A stretch of DNA of 64,000 nucleotides from Alnus glutinosa (taxonomy: Eukaryota > Streptophyta > Magnoliopsida > Fagales > Betulaceae), in NCBI RefSeq assembly GCF_958979055.1, contig NC_084899.1, forward strand, positions 3,657,001 through 3,721,000, in the 5' to 3' direction. A model generated the notes under the pieces. It saw nothing but the letters and a program-made list of their open reading frames with translations. It made no database searches and was not told where the DNA came from. This document shows, piece after piece, positions 1 through 11,282 of this stretch. Each line of letters begins with the position of its first letter. Positions within the stretch are counted from its first letter, which is position 1. A program made the position numbers and the translations under genes.

Positions 1-1333
1 TATTTGATAAAACCACATAAACCCCATCATTCCAAGGTTCCAATTCTCGCAAGTGCTCAGCCACCCACTCCCCCATCTTCACATTCCCATACTTCTCACA
101 GGCACCCATCAAACAACCCCATACTATTGAGTTCGCCTTCGTCGGCATCCCCTCTATCATTTCTCTAGCCTCCTCAAACAACCCAGCGCGGCCAAGCAAA
201 TCCACCATGCACCCGTAATGTTGCAACTGGGGCATTATCCCATAAACATTCTTCATCATATAGAAGTAATGTTTTCCCTCTTGCACCGTCCCACCATGCA
301 CGCACGCGCTAAGCACCCCAACAAAAGTCACATGGTTTGGCATCACTCCTGCATCTCTCATGCACCGGAAACATTCTAGTGCTTCATCCACATGCCCATG
401 CATCGCATAACCCACAATCATGGATGTCCAAGACGATACGTTTCTATGCTCCATCCTCGAAAATACTTTGTATGCCAAGGCCATCCGACCGCATTTTCCA
501 TACATGTCTATAAGCGAATTCAACATCAAAATGTCCGGTTTTTCAATGGGTTTAGCTTGGAAAACGCATTTATGCAATTGAAGAGCCAAACCCAAGTCCC
601 CAAGACTTCCACAAGCCGATATTACACAAACCAGAGTCACATCATCCGGAAGGAACCCACATTTCCTTAGCTCCGAGAACATTTCTATCGCTTCTTTGGC
701 ACGCCCACCTTGAGAAAGACCTCCTATGATTGCATTCCAAGAACCCAACTTTCTCTCACGATTTTGCTCAAACATCTTCCGCGCATGTTCGAATTCTCCC
801 GCTTTTGAGTACAAGTTAATGAACCCACTCTCACAGTACTCATTGGACTCCAACCCGAGCCTTATGGCCAACGAGTGAAGCTGCCGACCAATCTCAGTGG
901 CAAAAAGTTGACACACGGCTTTCAAGATGATGGGGAACGTATAAGAATCGGGCAAGACCCCGGCTCGTGACATGGCAACGTAGACACAAAGCGCTTTGCT
1001 AGGAGCCTCTCGCCTTGTGTATGATCTTATAATGTTGTTCCAATGAAATGGTGCAGGGTACAAGTGTAGGAGTTGGGTCCGGAGAATATGTGCATAAATT
1101 TGATTCAGTTCTAATAAGTTACTGCAATTTGACAATTGGGTCGCAATGATTTTTGCTGGATCTTGGGTTGAGTCATAGGGTCCCAGGTTTGTTGGAGATT
1201 CAGCATTGAATTGAGTGTCAAAAGGGGCGCCACTAGTTGTTGAGAGACTTTGATTGAGATGGGGAAAAATTGTGAGGTATTTGGGTGGCTGTGATTTGGA
1301 AAGCCTGAGCAGGAGGGGCTGAATGGAGCTCAT
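1..1333 (-). CDS. PPR protein, At1g77170-like (partial, runs off window start)
   Basis: An open frame on the minus strand begins at the ATG at 1333-1331 and is still open at base 1, giving about 444 residues of one exon. The frame shows PLS-type pentatricopeptide repeats (for example SWNAIIGG, LIDMYGKCGRMALAYKVF and SWTSMIVGYAMHG) and then the start of the E domain (IVWGCLMGACEKYGNV, LEPWNDGVYVVLSN). PPR proteins of this class bind organelle RNA in a sequence-specific way. The wording resembles Arabidopsis At1g77170, a mitochondrial PPR that ends soon after the E domain, so I expect only about 40 residues to be missing. The N-terminus is rich in S, L, K and R with few acidic residues, which fits a mitochondrial targeting peptide (inference). 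In Arabidopsis the neighbour of this gene is SKIP (At1g77180), which also lies downstream in this window. Confidence 0.9.
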   Translation of the reverse strand, partial: MSSIQPLLLRLSKSQPPKYLTIFPHLNQSLSTTSGAPFDTQFNAESPTNLGPYDSTQDPAKIIATQLSNCSNLLELNQIYAHILRTQLLHLYPAPFHWNNIIRSYTRREAPSKALCVYVAMSRAGVLPDSYTFPIILKAVCQLFATEIGRQLHSLAIRLGLESNEYCESGFINLYSKAGEFEHARKMFEQNRERKLGSWNAIIGGLSQGGRAKEAIEMFSELRKCGFLPDDVTLVCVISACGSLGDLGLALQLHKCVFQAKPIEKPDILMLNSLIDMYGKCGRMALAYKVFSRMEHRNVSSWTSMIVGYAMHGHVDEALECFRCMRDAGVMPNHVTFVGVLSACVHGGTVQEGKHYFYMMKNVYGIMPQLQHYGCMVDLLGRAGLFEEAREMIEGMPTKANSIVWGCLMGACEKYGNVKMGEWVAEHLRELEPWNDGVYVVLSN

Positions 1334-1431
1334 ACGTTATGAGAACTGTGAATAGGGTCCTAGCCCGCTCGGTGGTGTAACAAGAGTATTCGAACTTTGA
1401 TCTCAAAATTATCATCAATCACGACGTTCGT

Positions 1432-1456
1432 TCTTCTTCTTCTTCTTCTTCCTCCT

Positions 1457-1495
<39 letters not shown>

Positions 1496-1496
1496 C
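1432..1496. repeat. TTC microsatellite followed by long poly-T tract
   Basis: A run of about seven TTC units passes into TCC units and then about 40 T. It lies roughly 100 bases upstream of the PPR start codon, so it is within or next to that gene's 5'UTR or promoter. Confidence 0.85.
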
Positions 1497-1561
1497 AAGT
1501 GATAGAATAATTGAAGCTTATTGCACCTAGTTACAAATTACTTTATGAAGTTATTTTTTGT

Positions 1562-1944
1562 TCATAAAGTTGATAGAAACTGTTGGATTGCTACGTCAGT
1601 CTAATAAAAACGCGACACGTATCACTTATATATATATAGGATGACTGTTGAGTCACTCCCTTGAGCCTTGGGGTGACCTGCGAGCCACCCCCAGAGGTGG
1701 TTGGCACCACCTCAAATGGGATTGGGGTGGCGCACGACCACCCCCAGCCCATGGGGAGGCTGCGAGCCACCACCCTCCCCACCAAACTTCTCTTTTTCAT
1801 TTTTCATTTTTTTTTAAAAAAAAAACAAAAAACAAAATTTGAAGTTTTTAATTTTTAATATATATTTTTTTTTATTAAAAGTAACATGTGTCATGTTTTT
1901 ATTAGACTGAGGTAGCAACCTAACGATTTCTGTTAAGTTTGTGG
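1562..1944. mobile_element. Mutator-like MITE with ~55-80 bp terminal inverted repeats, copy 1
   Basis: The left end (cataaagttgatagaaac, then gctacgtcagtctaataaaaac) and the reverse complement of the right end (acaaacttaacagaaatcg, then gctacctcagtctaataaaaac) match over more than 55 bases. The core is GC-rich, with CCACCCCCAGCCCATGGGG-type inverted blocks and A/T-rich shoulders. There is no coding capacity. The long inverted repeats fit a Mutator-type nonautonomous element, but no clear 9-bp target duplication was seen. Confidence 0.7.
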
Positions 1945-2179
1945 ATAGAAAACGACTTTAGAGAATAAATTGTAATTTTCGCCTACTACAAGAACATTCT
2001 TACAATTATTTGTTATACCATATTGAATAATTTATAATTTAGGCCAATTATAAAAATTAATGGTGCAATTTTTCCTAAATTATTTGAATATTGTCCTCAA
2101 ATCTCTTGAGTTTTACCAGCTTTTGCCTCGTATTCCAGTTTAAAATTTTAACAAATAAAATTTTATCATATTCGAGAAA

Positions 2180-2520
2180 TAAAAGATAAAGAACCACCCA
2201 CATGGCTTATTAGCCGCTCTCCTTCCCAAAGTGGGAGGGAGGGAGTGGAGGGTGACTATGCCCCTTTGTTGGCTCGATAATAGTGGCGATTCATCCCCAC
2301 AAAGTGGTGAGTGGGGTGGCTCTACCATTTTCGCCTCTACGAAGATGGAAAATCAACCCCACACAAGGAGCAGTGAGAGTGGCTTCCACCCTTACCGGCA
2401 CTGTGGGAGTGAATCTGGGATAAAGCCACTGTGACTGCCCATCTATGGGAGTGGATCTCCACCTCCGCACAAGTGAATTTAGAGGTCTTTGATATATAAG
2501 CGCAAAAAAAAAAAAAAAAA
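2180..2520. repeat. GC-rich repeat resembling the core of the neighbouring MITEs
   Basis: The stretch has alternating GTGGGAGGGAG, CCCCACAAAGTGG and GTGGGAGTG blocks and ends in about 20 A. It resembles the cores of the two flanking MITEs in composition, but I cannot define its ends. The short open frames here look accidental. Confidence 0.4.
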
Positions 2521-2528
2521 AAGAAGTT

Positions 2529-2963
2529 TAATGGAATCAAATTCCATCAAAACATTTAATCAATTCCGTTAGGTGCTACATTATCACCAATAAAAAATGA
2601 CACATGTCACTTTTAATAAGAATAATAATAATATATAAATCTAAATAAATTTATTTATTATTATTACTTTTTTTTAAAAAAATGGTAAAAAGGAAAGGGG
2701 TGACTGTTGATTGGGCAGCCACCCCTTTGGAGGTGGCCTATGTGCTACCCCCAGCCCATGGGAACAGTCTTCAGACTGCCCCTATATCAAGCTAGGGGTG
2801 GCTGGGTGCCAACCTTTTCATTTTAGTTATTTATTTTTTAAATAAATAAATAAATCATTTGTTTATATATATATTATTAAAAGTGACATGTCTTGTTCTT
2901 GTATTGCTGTTAACGTAGCACATAACAAAATTTATAAAATGTTTTGATAAAATTTGATTATAA
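2529..2963. mobile_element. Mutator-like MITE with ~80 bp terminal inverted repeats, copy 2
   Basis: The left arm (atcaaattccatcaaaacat, gttaggtgctac, then gacacatgtcacttttaat) is matched by the reverse complement of the right arm (atcaaattttatcaaaacat, gttatgtgctac, then gacatgtcacttttaat). The core contains CCACCCCTTTGGAGGTGG and a GCTAGGGGTGGCTGGGTGCC block. A truncated relative with the same core and the same aaataaataaatcatttgtt shoulder sits at the duplication junction near 35690-35837. Confidence 0.75.
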
Positions 2964-3635
2964 GGACTAAATTATTTTTTTGGCATACTTTAGGGATTTC
3001 TAAATTCACTTTGATGTTACAGTAAATAATTTGTAATTTAAGCCAACCACATAGACTGATTTTATATTTTTTTCTTATTTTTAAATTAGGTTGGCGAAAA
3101 TTCTTTTGGTCTAACCTTTTAAATTGACATGTTTTTAGAGAATATGATTTTCACATGCATTTAAAATTTATGTAAATATATATTTTTTATATTAAAAATA
3201 CATGTCAAAATTACACCCTTAAAAATATTTTTTATATAGATACACCCTTAAAAATATTGAATCGAGCAATTTGTTGTCCAACCTAATTGAATGAAAAAAA
3301 TTATATAAAAAACTGTAAACCATTTGATGAACGTACTTTTAAATCATGACAATAAAATTTATTGTTTCACAAATTATTTGTCCAATTTTTTTTTTTTTTT
3401 TTTGTTTAAATAATTTAATTTTTATTTGGTCTTATCTTATAAGAAATATCTCATAATCGCCGAAAATCTCTGGAATTTAAACAAATAATTTGAGACGATA
3501 TTAATCTAAGCAGCCATGTCAATCCAATGATGTCGTTGGCTTGACATTTTTTCACAATACATACGCGAACAATCAAGAACAGCGGAACCTCTCTCGACTT
3601 TTCCGTTTTCTACAACCTCGGTGCTTCTCTCTCCA

Positions 3636-6600
3636 ATGGACGACGAGATCCGACTGCCGGATGATCCGATGGTGGAGGACGATCCCTCTTCCACAGTCCT
3701 CGACCTTACCAGCAACCAACTCCACGATCTCGACTCGGTCGAGTTGCCCCCGAGTCTCACCGAGTTGGACTTGACGGCAAACCGGTTGTCGGCCTTGGAC
3801 CCTCGGATTGGGCACCTCTCCAACCTCAAAAAGCTGTCTCTCCGCCAAAACCTCGTCGACGACAACGCCGTTGAGCCGATCTCTCGCTGGGACGCATTAT
3901 CGGGCCTCGAGGTATTCAATCTCTTTCCTCTATTTTTTTTAATACCATAAAATTGGGGTTGGTCGTGTTTCCGTGATTTTCTCGGCGGCTTGTTCGGTTG
4001 CCGAGAAAATATGGGAAAATAGTAAGGTTTTTTACTTCTCCTGTTTTGGTACGTCATTGGGTTGTTGATGCTTGGCCTCTGCGTGCGTGTGTTGTGTGGT
4101 TCTCTTGGTGCTCTGTTTGGATGGTCAGAAAATGTTTAAAATGAAAAATGAGTCGAAGGCTTTGAAGCCCAGAATTTCTTAAACTAAAGAAAAGAGTGAA
4201 TGCATTTGTGTGTGTGTTGGATGCTCAGATGATTCGTTTTTGTTATCAGGCTGAATGAAATTATGCTTCTTATACATCCTTCATTTTATTCTTGTAGTAT
4301 GTAGATTGTTGCTAGAATGACATGGAGGTTATAATTACTTTTGCAGGAGCTGGTGCTCAGGGATAATAAACTAACGAAAATTCCTGATGCCAGCATATTC
4401 AAGAAGCTTTTGGTTTTCGATGTTTCTTTCAATGAGATCACTTCGTTGCACGGATTGGCCAAGGTCTCCAACACGCTCAAGGAACTCTATGTATCAAAAA
4501 ATGAGGTTACTAAAATGGAGGAGATTGACCACTTTTATGATCTGCAAATTCTTGAACTTGGCTGCAACAGATTGCGGGTGAGCTCTCTACTTTCTTAAAG
4601 TATCTTTCTGATGCGAAACAAAATAACAGTTTATGCGTACACATAATTGGTGGGTGTAAGCCTTAGTATGGTTGTTTAATTGAGCACCCTTTGGTCAGTG
4701 TATCCATGTGAAAGTGTAAGGTATTGACTAGGATGGAACAGCAATAGGTTGTATCGTTTGTCTTTGTTGGAGTATTGGCTAAATCCTTCATGTTTTTCTT
4801 CTTCAGGTAATGGAGAATTTGCAGAACTTAACAAATTTACAGGAGTTATGGCTGGGGAGAAATCGTATCAAAGCAGTAAACCTGTGTGGGCTGAAATGCA
4901 TCAAGAAGATTAGCTTGCAAAGCAATCGTTTAACTTCTACGACAGGATTTGAGGTATGCCAACCTGGTGTTGGAAAAGAGTACATCTTTTGGCAATGATG
5001 ACTCTCAAGGCATTCTGTTATGTAAAAATTGCACCTCAACCTGTTTTTTCCTTTGATTATGTCTATAAGGATTGCGTTGCTCTGGAAGAACTATACTTGA
5101 GCCATAATGGTATTTCTAAGATGGAAGGTCTGTCATCTTTAGTCAACCTCCGTGTTTTGGATGTATCATCAAATAAGCTAACATCAGTGAATGACATTCC
5201 AAACCTGACGCGGTATGTGTAGTATTCCTCCCCAATCCTGTGGGTGATATTGTGCTTTTCTTCTATTGGTAATTTTATCACCTGAATGGAATATCTATTT
5301 ACAGGTTGGAAGATCTATGGCTTAACGACAACCAAATAGAATCACTTGAAGACCTTGCTGAGGCTGTTGCTGGTTCAAGAGAGAAGCTCAACACTATCTA
5401 CTTAGAAAATAATCCATGTGTATGGCTATTCACAACTTGGAGAACCTAAGTCTTTTAAAGCTTCACTATTGCATTCTGCCACTTTGCTTAGCCATCTTCC
5501 TGGCTGTTAGTATATATTAAGTCTCGTGCTTGTTTCCTTCTGGTATTGCTGGCTGTTCTAACTATTCATATGTAAACCAGCAAAGCCCCTTGTCTTAAAT
5601 GTTTTTACCGTTCAGTTCTAAGTGGGGTCATAAATTTTATCACTTCTAGGCCATTACAACTTGATGTTGACTTGATCCAGTCTTCTCAACCTTCCTCCCT
5701 TCATAGAACGGCTTAAATCAACACATTCCATTTTGGTGTGCTGATTTGTTTTCACTGCACGTTACTTCTTACCCCTTTTTCAATAAATTTGGTGTCATGA
5801 TTTCTCCTTGTAAAAACAGTGAGATGATGCAAGTTTTTTTGTTACCATCCTTCGCTTAGCAACCAAATACAATTTCATTTTGCTCTATAGTGTCATCTAG
5901 ATTATCTACTCGTCAGCTGTATAATCTGCTCTTTATTTTCCCACCCCATGTTTGATGTTCATTGTCCTAATAGGTCTCCTTGACAAGTTTCCCAACAGTT
6001 GTCTCATGAGACGATGTTACTGAAAACATAGAGGAAGTTACAAATTAGTCTGTTCACAAATGTTAGAGATGGTAAGCGGGCATTCAGTAGGGGTCATGCA
6101 CACCTATCTGGGGAGTTATAAATCAGCTGATGGTTTGCTGAAAAATATGTATCTCTAAAATATAGTGGTGCTTATATATTCACAGGTATTGTTATGCCAT
6201 AATATCTGAGAGCTATGTACCAAATAAAGAAATTTTAGCTATCCTCTTTCTCTTCTCACTCCTATTAGGATTTCCTGTTAGGAAGTTCTGTCATCAATGA
6301 CAATTCCTATTTGTTTTATTAAAACACAAACTTTAATAAAGTACCATAGAAAGCAGACATGGAAGGTTATCACATTTTCTCGGGTGTCTAATTAACTGAT
6401 AGAGACTGTAATGATCCTTGTTTGATGATTGTAAAAGAAACTTGTTTAATTATAGAACAGACTCATGATTCTGCTTTATTGCCATTTGTATGTGATATAT
6501 GGGTAGTACTTCTTTCTATATTTTTTTTGATGAATATAATACTTCTTTCTATATAGTTAAGGATGTTTAACCTATATTGTTCATTCTACTTTGGCATTTG

Positions 6601-6734
6601 TATTTGATATTCCTTTTGCAGTTTCTATATCTGATCATGCTTCTTTATTCCAGGCAAAGTCTCCAAGCTATTCTGCTACACTCAGACAAATCTTCCCAAA
6701 CATCCAACAAATTGATTCTGATGTATTTGCTTAA
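3636..6734 (+). CDS. SDS22-like leucine-rich repeat protein, PP1 regulatory subunit
   Basis: Six exons: 3636-3911, 4347-4577, 4807-4953, 5070-5212, 5305-5419 and 6654-6734. All have GT-AG borders and compatible phases, giving 330 residues. The first ATG of exon 1 (MDDEIRLPDD) was used. The protein is almost entirely LRRs of the SDS22 type (22-residue LxxLxLxxNxI/LxxIxxL units, for example LEELYLSHNGISKMEGL) and ends in an LRR-cap-like tail (PNIQQIDSDVFA). SDS22 proteins bind the catalytic subunit of protein phosphatase 1 in the nucleus and cytosol and regulate its loading. Length and sequence fit Arabidopsis At5g19680. Intron 5 is long (1.2 kb) and carries a micro-insertion at 6521. A decayed inverted copy lacking exons 1 and 6 lies at 34236-35312. 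Confidence 0.93.
6521..6539 (-). mobile_element. 19-bp LINE-tail-like micro-insertion with 14-bp target duplication
   Basis: The direct repeat tacttctttctata occurs at 6507-6520 and again at 6540-6553, flanking ttttttttgatgaatataa. Read on the minus strand the insert is a poly-A-ended piece (ttatattcatcAAAAAAAA). That is the form of an extremely 5'-truncated LINE insertion. The tcatc-A tail resembles the LINE tails near 10846 and 12779 (catccAAAA). Confidence 0.6.
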
Positions 6735-8643
6735 AAGGTTTTTGTGGCTACAGCTGTTGTGAGGACCATTGTAGTAGAAAGCCCCAGCCAAAAGTAATAA
6801 GCCTACATGATTGAGTGTTACTGCCTTCAGCTTAATAGGATGAGTGTTCACTAATCTGGCTTTCAGGCAAACCGTGGTTCTGGAGGTCGCTTAAAAGGCA
6901 AAGTAGTGGTTTTGGAAGAACACCCTTTATACGAGGAACTGTATGTTGATCAAGCATGGCATATTCAAGAGTCATGATTGCTCATTGGTTATGAGGCATT
7001 TGAGATAGTTTAACAAATGTTTCTTGGGACCACCTTCTTCCTTGTTTCCTTTTTCCGGCCCACTTTTGAACTAAATTTTGTTTTTGTTATGGTCATTTTA
7101 AGCTAACTTTGTTACTCCTGTTACGGAAGGATGTGTTATGAAATGCTGTGAACTCATGGAGGTGTAATTTGTATTAGAAACTTGATTTAGGGGGTCTTCA
7201 AAGAATTATAATGTTGACTTGAGGGTTCATGCATGATTTGCACTACCCTTGCATTGTATCAAAAGGTTTCACTTTGACCTCCAGAGCCATCAAATTTCAA
7301 CCAGGTCTATGTTTTGCGTGTAATGGTTCAAATACAAATAGGATGTGGGATGAGTTGGCTCAACTCGCTGCTGAATTTCTCACTAGGGATTTGGCATTTG
7401 CTTAGTGACATTGGTAGAGTTGTGAGCCTTCTTCAAGCATCAGATAAGGCTTTCTGCAATGTTGTAACTAAGTTGATTCTTCCTTGAGAATTCCAGGGCA
7501 GGACGTAGGGCAGCCGATTGGCCAATAACAACTTTTTTTCCCCCATAGGGTTAAACGCGTTTGGCTGCTTTGGCATCCATCCTGAGAAGATTGGAATGGA
7601 TTTTGTTGATCTTTGTGGTAGGAGTAGCCACTGCTAGACTCTCTCCTATTGGCCATTACAATCCCAGTCCTCCCAATCCAGCTTGATGCCTTGCCAACGA
7701 ATAATGCTAGAAATTATATTTTTATCTTATAATTATTCAACCAACCATTAATTCTTAAATAAAAAATAATCTTAGAGTTTGTTGAGACTCTTGCAATAGT
7801 ATAAGTATCGTAAAATAATTGCGAAATAAAAATGTGGTATATAATAGTACTCTTTACCAAATGAGCCAGATTCGGTTCTCATTATCTCAAAATGAGGGAA
7901 TAGGAGCTCAGGAAAAAAGGGGGTGAATACACTGAATAAGTGCGAGACCTCACGGTTTTTTTCTTCTTCATGTTAGTGTTAGAATCCTTGTTGACACTGG
8001 GTGAGCTGGTAGTCCGTCCTAACTAGGTATAGTATAGGCTTTGTTAACTCTAAAGTACGGTGAGGGAATGAAAAAGAAACAAGAAACGAAACACAAAATC
8101 ATACCAAGAAGTAATTGAGACACTGGGTTGGACGGGAATGCCTGCCCTGTAAATGATTAGATCAACTTGATATTTCAATTCCAGATCAACTTGACATTCA
8201 TATATCAGTTTCCACTAGAGCTCCGCACAAACTGGTGTGTAAAACTCTCTTGTTCATAGCATGAAAAGCATCCCATCCATTAATCTCGATGTTAAACAAT
8301 GTACATTGTACGATTGGAACTGCACCGCTTAACCTAAATATGCAGTCTAGTTTCAGCACCGCTTAAATGAATATGGTTAAAGACAACACTTCTATTTCGA
8401 CGGGCATGTATAGCACGAGCAACGAATGAGAAATAGGCTTATTTGCAACTAAAAAAGGATAATAATACATTGGTAAACAAAAGTGTAAATATCCTTCATA
8501 CAACCGCTTCCAAAGCTAGGATTCGTTCTTGCAACTACAAGCTGATTGAGCAATAAGACAAAAAACAGCAAGAACTCGTTTAGTACCGAGTCAAACCAAG
8601 AAAGAGAGAGAAGCTAAAAAAGAAAGAAAGAAAGCAACGCTAC
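6735..8643. other. Intergenic region between convergent LRR and SKIP A genes
   Basis: This contains the 3'UTR of the LRR gene on the left and of SKIP A on the right. The part from about 8045 to 8643 is matched in inverted orientation at 32486-33107, and the rest is not matched there. A 7690-7860 stretch (aatgctagaaattatattt followed by AT-rich DNA) may be a MITE, but its ends are unclear. The short open frames look like chance. Confidence 0.6.
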
Positions 8644-10458
8644 TTAACGCCCTCTTTCAAACCCAATACGACTTCTACCGGAACCTCCTTCATAGCCATC
8701 TCGCATTGAAGACCCTGCGCTTGCTTTCATTGTCCCTCCAGTACCAACTTTCTCGAGGGCTTTCTTACCCTTCTTCACCTCTGTCAAGAACTGATCCAGT
8801 CCAAATGGATCAGCCTCTTCAGCCACCTTCTCAAACTCGACTGGCCCATCTCTTGGACCGGCTTTTTCAGCAGCCCCTGTAAAGCCCTTGTCAGGTTTGA
8901 AGCGATCAGTCTTCATGATATTCTCCAACTGCTCATCTGCACCTCCATACATCTCAGCATCGGCATCTTTCTTTGGCCTGTAAAGGGTTGAAAGAGTTGG
9001 CTGAGCAGTAAACAAGCCCTTGTCATACACATTGTACTGGTCATCAGTGGCAAATCCAGAGTCCATCCCTTTCTCCTGGTTGAACAGTCTCTGATCATAC
9101 ATAACCTCTCCTCCTCTTCCTGCTCCAGTAGAAGCCATGCCAAGAGCAACCTTCTCACTGACATCACGATCTCTATCTCTTGTGATCTTGCTCTTCTTTC
9201 CCATTGCAGCATCCTTGGCCTCCAATCTTCTCTCCCTCTCCCTCTCTCGGCGTCGCTCCTCGCGAATTTTCTCACGCCGAAGCCGTTCTTCTCTTTCCTC
9301 CCTAGTCTCCTTTGGGAAATCCTTCTCTTTGTCCCTTCCGTTCTCATAGTCAACTCTCATATCAGAACTATCCATGGCTCTCTTCTCAGAAGGGATTGGA
9401 ATAGCCGCCGGGGGTGCCACCCCGGTTCTCTCAGCACGTGCTTTTTCAGCAAGCGCCCTCAGTTCATGCTCTTTCCTTTCCTTTTCCTTCATCATCATCT
9501 CCTTTTGAACCTTCGATCTCATGGCTACAGCTTCTCGAGCCTTCTGCTCCGCAACATACAAGGCTTCTGAAAGCTTTGCAAAATTATCATTGATCTGAAC
9601 ATCTTGAAGGCCTCTACCATCAGCTGCAAGACGCTTATCAAGAGGGATGGTATAACCTTTTGGGTTCTTCCAATTTGAAATACAAGGTGGGATCTTCCAA
9701 TCTTGTTGATCCTTCACAGTCACAGGCCGAGGAGGAGAATGCATCACCGGCACAGGCGGGGACCCAGAAGCCTTTGGGACTCGCTTATGCTTGAACTTAG
9801 GAGGTTCAAGTGGATCCACAGGCATCTGCATCATACTGATTATCCTCTCCTTAGCACCTGAGTTGAATGCTGCCGATTGCTGTGATGGCTTATATTTGAT
9901 AAACTTTGTCTCAGTGGACTGCTTTGGTACATTTTTTGGCTGCGCCGCACTCAATCTCACATTCACAATCTTTTCAAGTGCAGCTTTTGTCTCTTGTGTT
10001 GTCTCCTCAATCTCTTTCTGAATCTCCTCATCAGTTTCTGTCTCTTCGCTATCATTCTTCAGAACCTTTGGTATAAGATCTTTATGCTGCGAGTAAACAA
10101 TCTTCTTTGCATTCTCATTCTGCTTCACAATCGCATCATAGGCAACATTGCCATGGGCATCAACTGTAACAGGAAGAATCTTTGATCCAGGCTTCGATGA
10201 TCTGTCCCTACCCATGTCAAGAGGGTACTGAGCCACGTGAATCTCCGGAAATGCGCCCCCATCCCCGAAATCCTCTACCTTTCGAGGAACAAAACCCGCA
10301 CGCTTCAAGTAAGGAGGCACAGGATTGTGCTTGATAACGGAGGATTTTTCCGACTCAGAGGAACTGAATCTCTGCTTGAACCATGGATCATTGGAGTGAT
10401 CATAAATTGAAGTTGTGGTTGATTTTGCAGCCGGAAGAAGTTCCTTCAAAGCCGCCAT
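8644..10458 (-). CDS. SKIP: SKIP/SNW1 spliceosome and transcription cofactor, copy A
   Basis: An uninterrupted 604-codon frame starts at MAALKELLPAAKSTTTS. It holds the SNW/SKIP domain, with the family hallmark SNWKNPKGYTIPLDKRL from about residue 261. Highly charged K/E/R-rich coiled-coil stretches follow (about residues 310-450). The C-terminus is Gly/Arg-rich (GGSGRSRIGFERGR). SKIP is a nuclear component of activated spliceosomes (Prp45/SNW1) and also works with the Paf1 complex in transcription; in Arabidopsis it links splicing to clock and stress responses. Arabidopsis SKIP (At1g77180) is also intronless in the CDS and of about the same length. Copy B at 30671-32485 differs by two residues (S36A and N373H), so both copies look functional. 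The 5'UTR is split by a 2.5-kb intron. Confidence 0.97.
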   Translation of the reverse strand: MAALKELLPAAKSTTTSIYDHSNDPWFKQRFSSSESEKSSVIKHNPVPPYLKRAGFVPRKVEDFGDGGAFPEIHVAQYPLDMGRDRSSKPGSKILPVTVDAHGNVAYDAIVKQNENAKKIVYSQHKDLIPKVLKNDSEETETDEEIQKEIEETTQETKAALEKIVNVRLSAAQPKNVPKQSTETKFIKYKPSQQSAAFNSGAKERIISMMQMPVDPLEPPKFKHKRVPKASGSPPVPVMHSPPRPVTVKDQQDWKIPPCISNWKNPKGYTIPLDKRLAADGRGLQDVQINDNFAKLSEALYVAEQKAREAVAMRSKVQKEMMMKEKERKEHELRALAEKARAERTGVAPPAAIPIPSEKRAMDSSDMRVDYENGRDKEKDFPKETREEREERLRREKIREERRRERERERRLEAKDAAMGKKSKITRDRDRDVSEKVALGMASTGAGRGGEVMYDQRLFNQEKGMDSGFATDDQYNVYDKGLFTAQPTLSTLYRPKKDADAEMYGGADEQLENIMKTDRFKPDKGFTGAAEKAGPRDGPVEFEKVAEEADPFGLDQFLTEVKKGKKALEKVGTGGTMKASAGSSMRDGYEGGSGRSRIGFERGR

Positions 10459-10681
10459 GATAATAAGCTATTCAATAACCAAAAACCCAATAGAGCTTCA
10501 AAGGTGAGGAACTGCAAATAAACCACAAAAACAATGGAATATCAGTTGGCGCAGACACGCAAGTAAATAGTAAAATTCATTAAGAGAACAATCAGTACCT
10601 TTCATCAGGAAAATATATAACCCAAAATTCATACAGGAACAACAGAATCTGTCTAGTACTATTTCTATTAGCACAACCAGG

Positions 10682-10683
10682 CT

Positions 10684-10715
<32 letters not shown>

Positions 10716-10716
10716 C
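10682..10716. repeat. Poly-T tract in SKIP A 5'UTR intron
   Basis: A run of about 30 T sits at the position where copy B (30436-30445) has only a short A/T-rich stretch. It is therefore a homopolymer expansion in copy A or a contraction in copy B. Confidence 0.7.
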
Positions 10717-10845
10717 ATTTTTCTAAAACTCTTTTGCCTTCTAAAGCAGAGTATAAAAAATGAAGTAAAACCCAGAGGTTTATTTATTTTCTTTTCAGAC
10801 CAATTCTAGGAGACCAAACAGAGCATAAAGATTGGATATTTCCTT

Positions 10846-11282
10846 TTTTTTTTTTTTTGGATGAAATGATTTATATTGACACAAAACAAAGAATACAACT
10901 CACACTAGCCAGAGCTAGAAACCAAAGGCCAACCACCAACAATTACACAGCCTTTACAAAGTCATCAATCTCAATCTTCTGAGAAAGAAGACACCAACAA
11001 CTACTATACAAACAGACCACCAAACTATACAAGACAACTCCATACCGAAAGCTCTAACAACAACTAGCTGATTTACCCTTCCATTTCTTCAAACCTTTAC
11101 TAAGAGTCTCATCCCTGGCTGACATCTCAACAACACTTCCTGGCACAATCTTCTACTAGAACTACACTCAATAAACAAGTGATCTCTACATTCAATGCAG
11201 CTCCTACAAAAAGAGGCATTTTGTCTCACCTTTAGCTGACCCATTTCAATAGTCTATCTCCAGTTGAGAGGCAGTCTTTGAT
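10846..11282 (-). mobile_element. 5'-truncated LINE (L1-type) 3' end
   Basis: Read on the minus strand, this is the end of a LINE reverse-transcriptase ORF. It carries the zf-RVT pattern (STGDRLLKW, then a C-x2-C...H block around FCRSCIECRDHLF in a neighbouring frame), a 3'UTR and a poly-A tail (the T run at 10846-10858). The homology between SKIP copies A and B stops exactly at this tail, so the LINE marks or lies next to the duplication breakpoint. It is far too short to be active. Confidence 0.65.

Noticed and set aside
1591-2540. Several overlapping open frames of 60-69 codons
   Set aside because: They lie inside palindromic, GC-rich MITE cores where inverted repeats create open frames on both strands; no protein-like pattern.
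3506-4057. 183-codon minus-strand frame opposite LRR exon 1
   Set aside because: It is the antisense of the recognised LRR exon and runs into its intron; composition is R/S-rich and unlike a known domain.
8913-9353. 146-codon alternate frame within SKIP (repeated in copy B at 31776)
   Set aside because: It is a +1 shadow of the charged SKIP coding region, present in both copies only because the DNA is duplicated.
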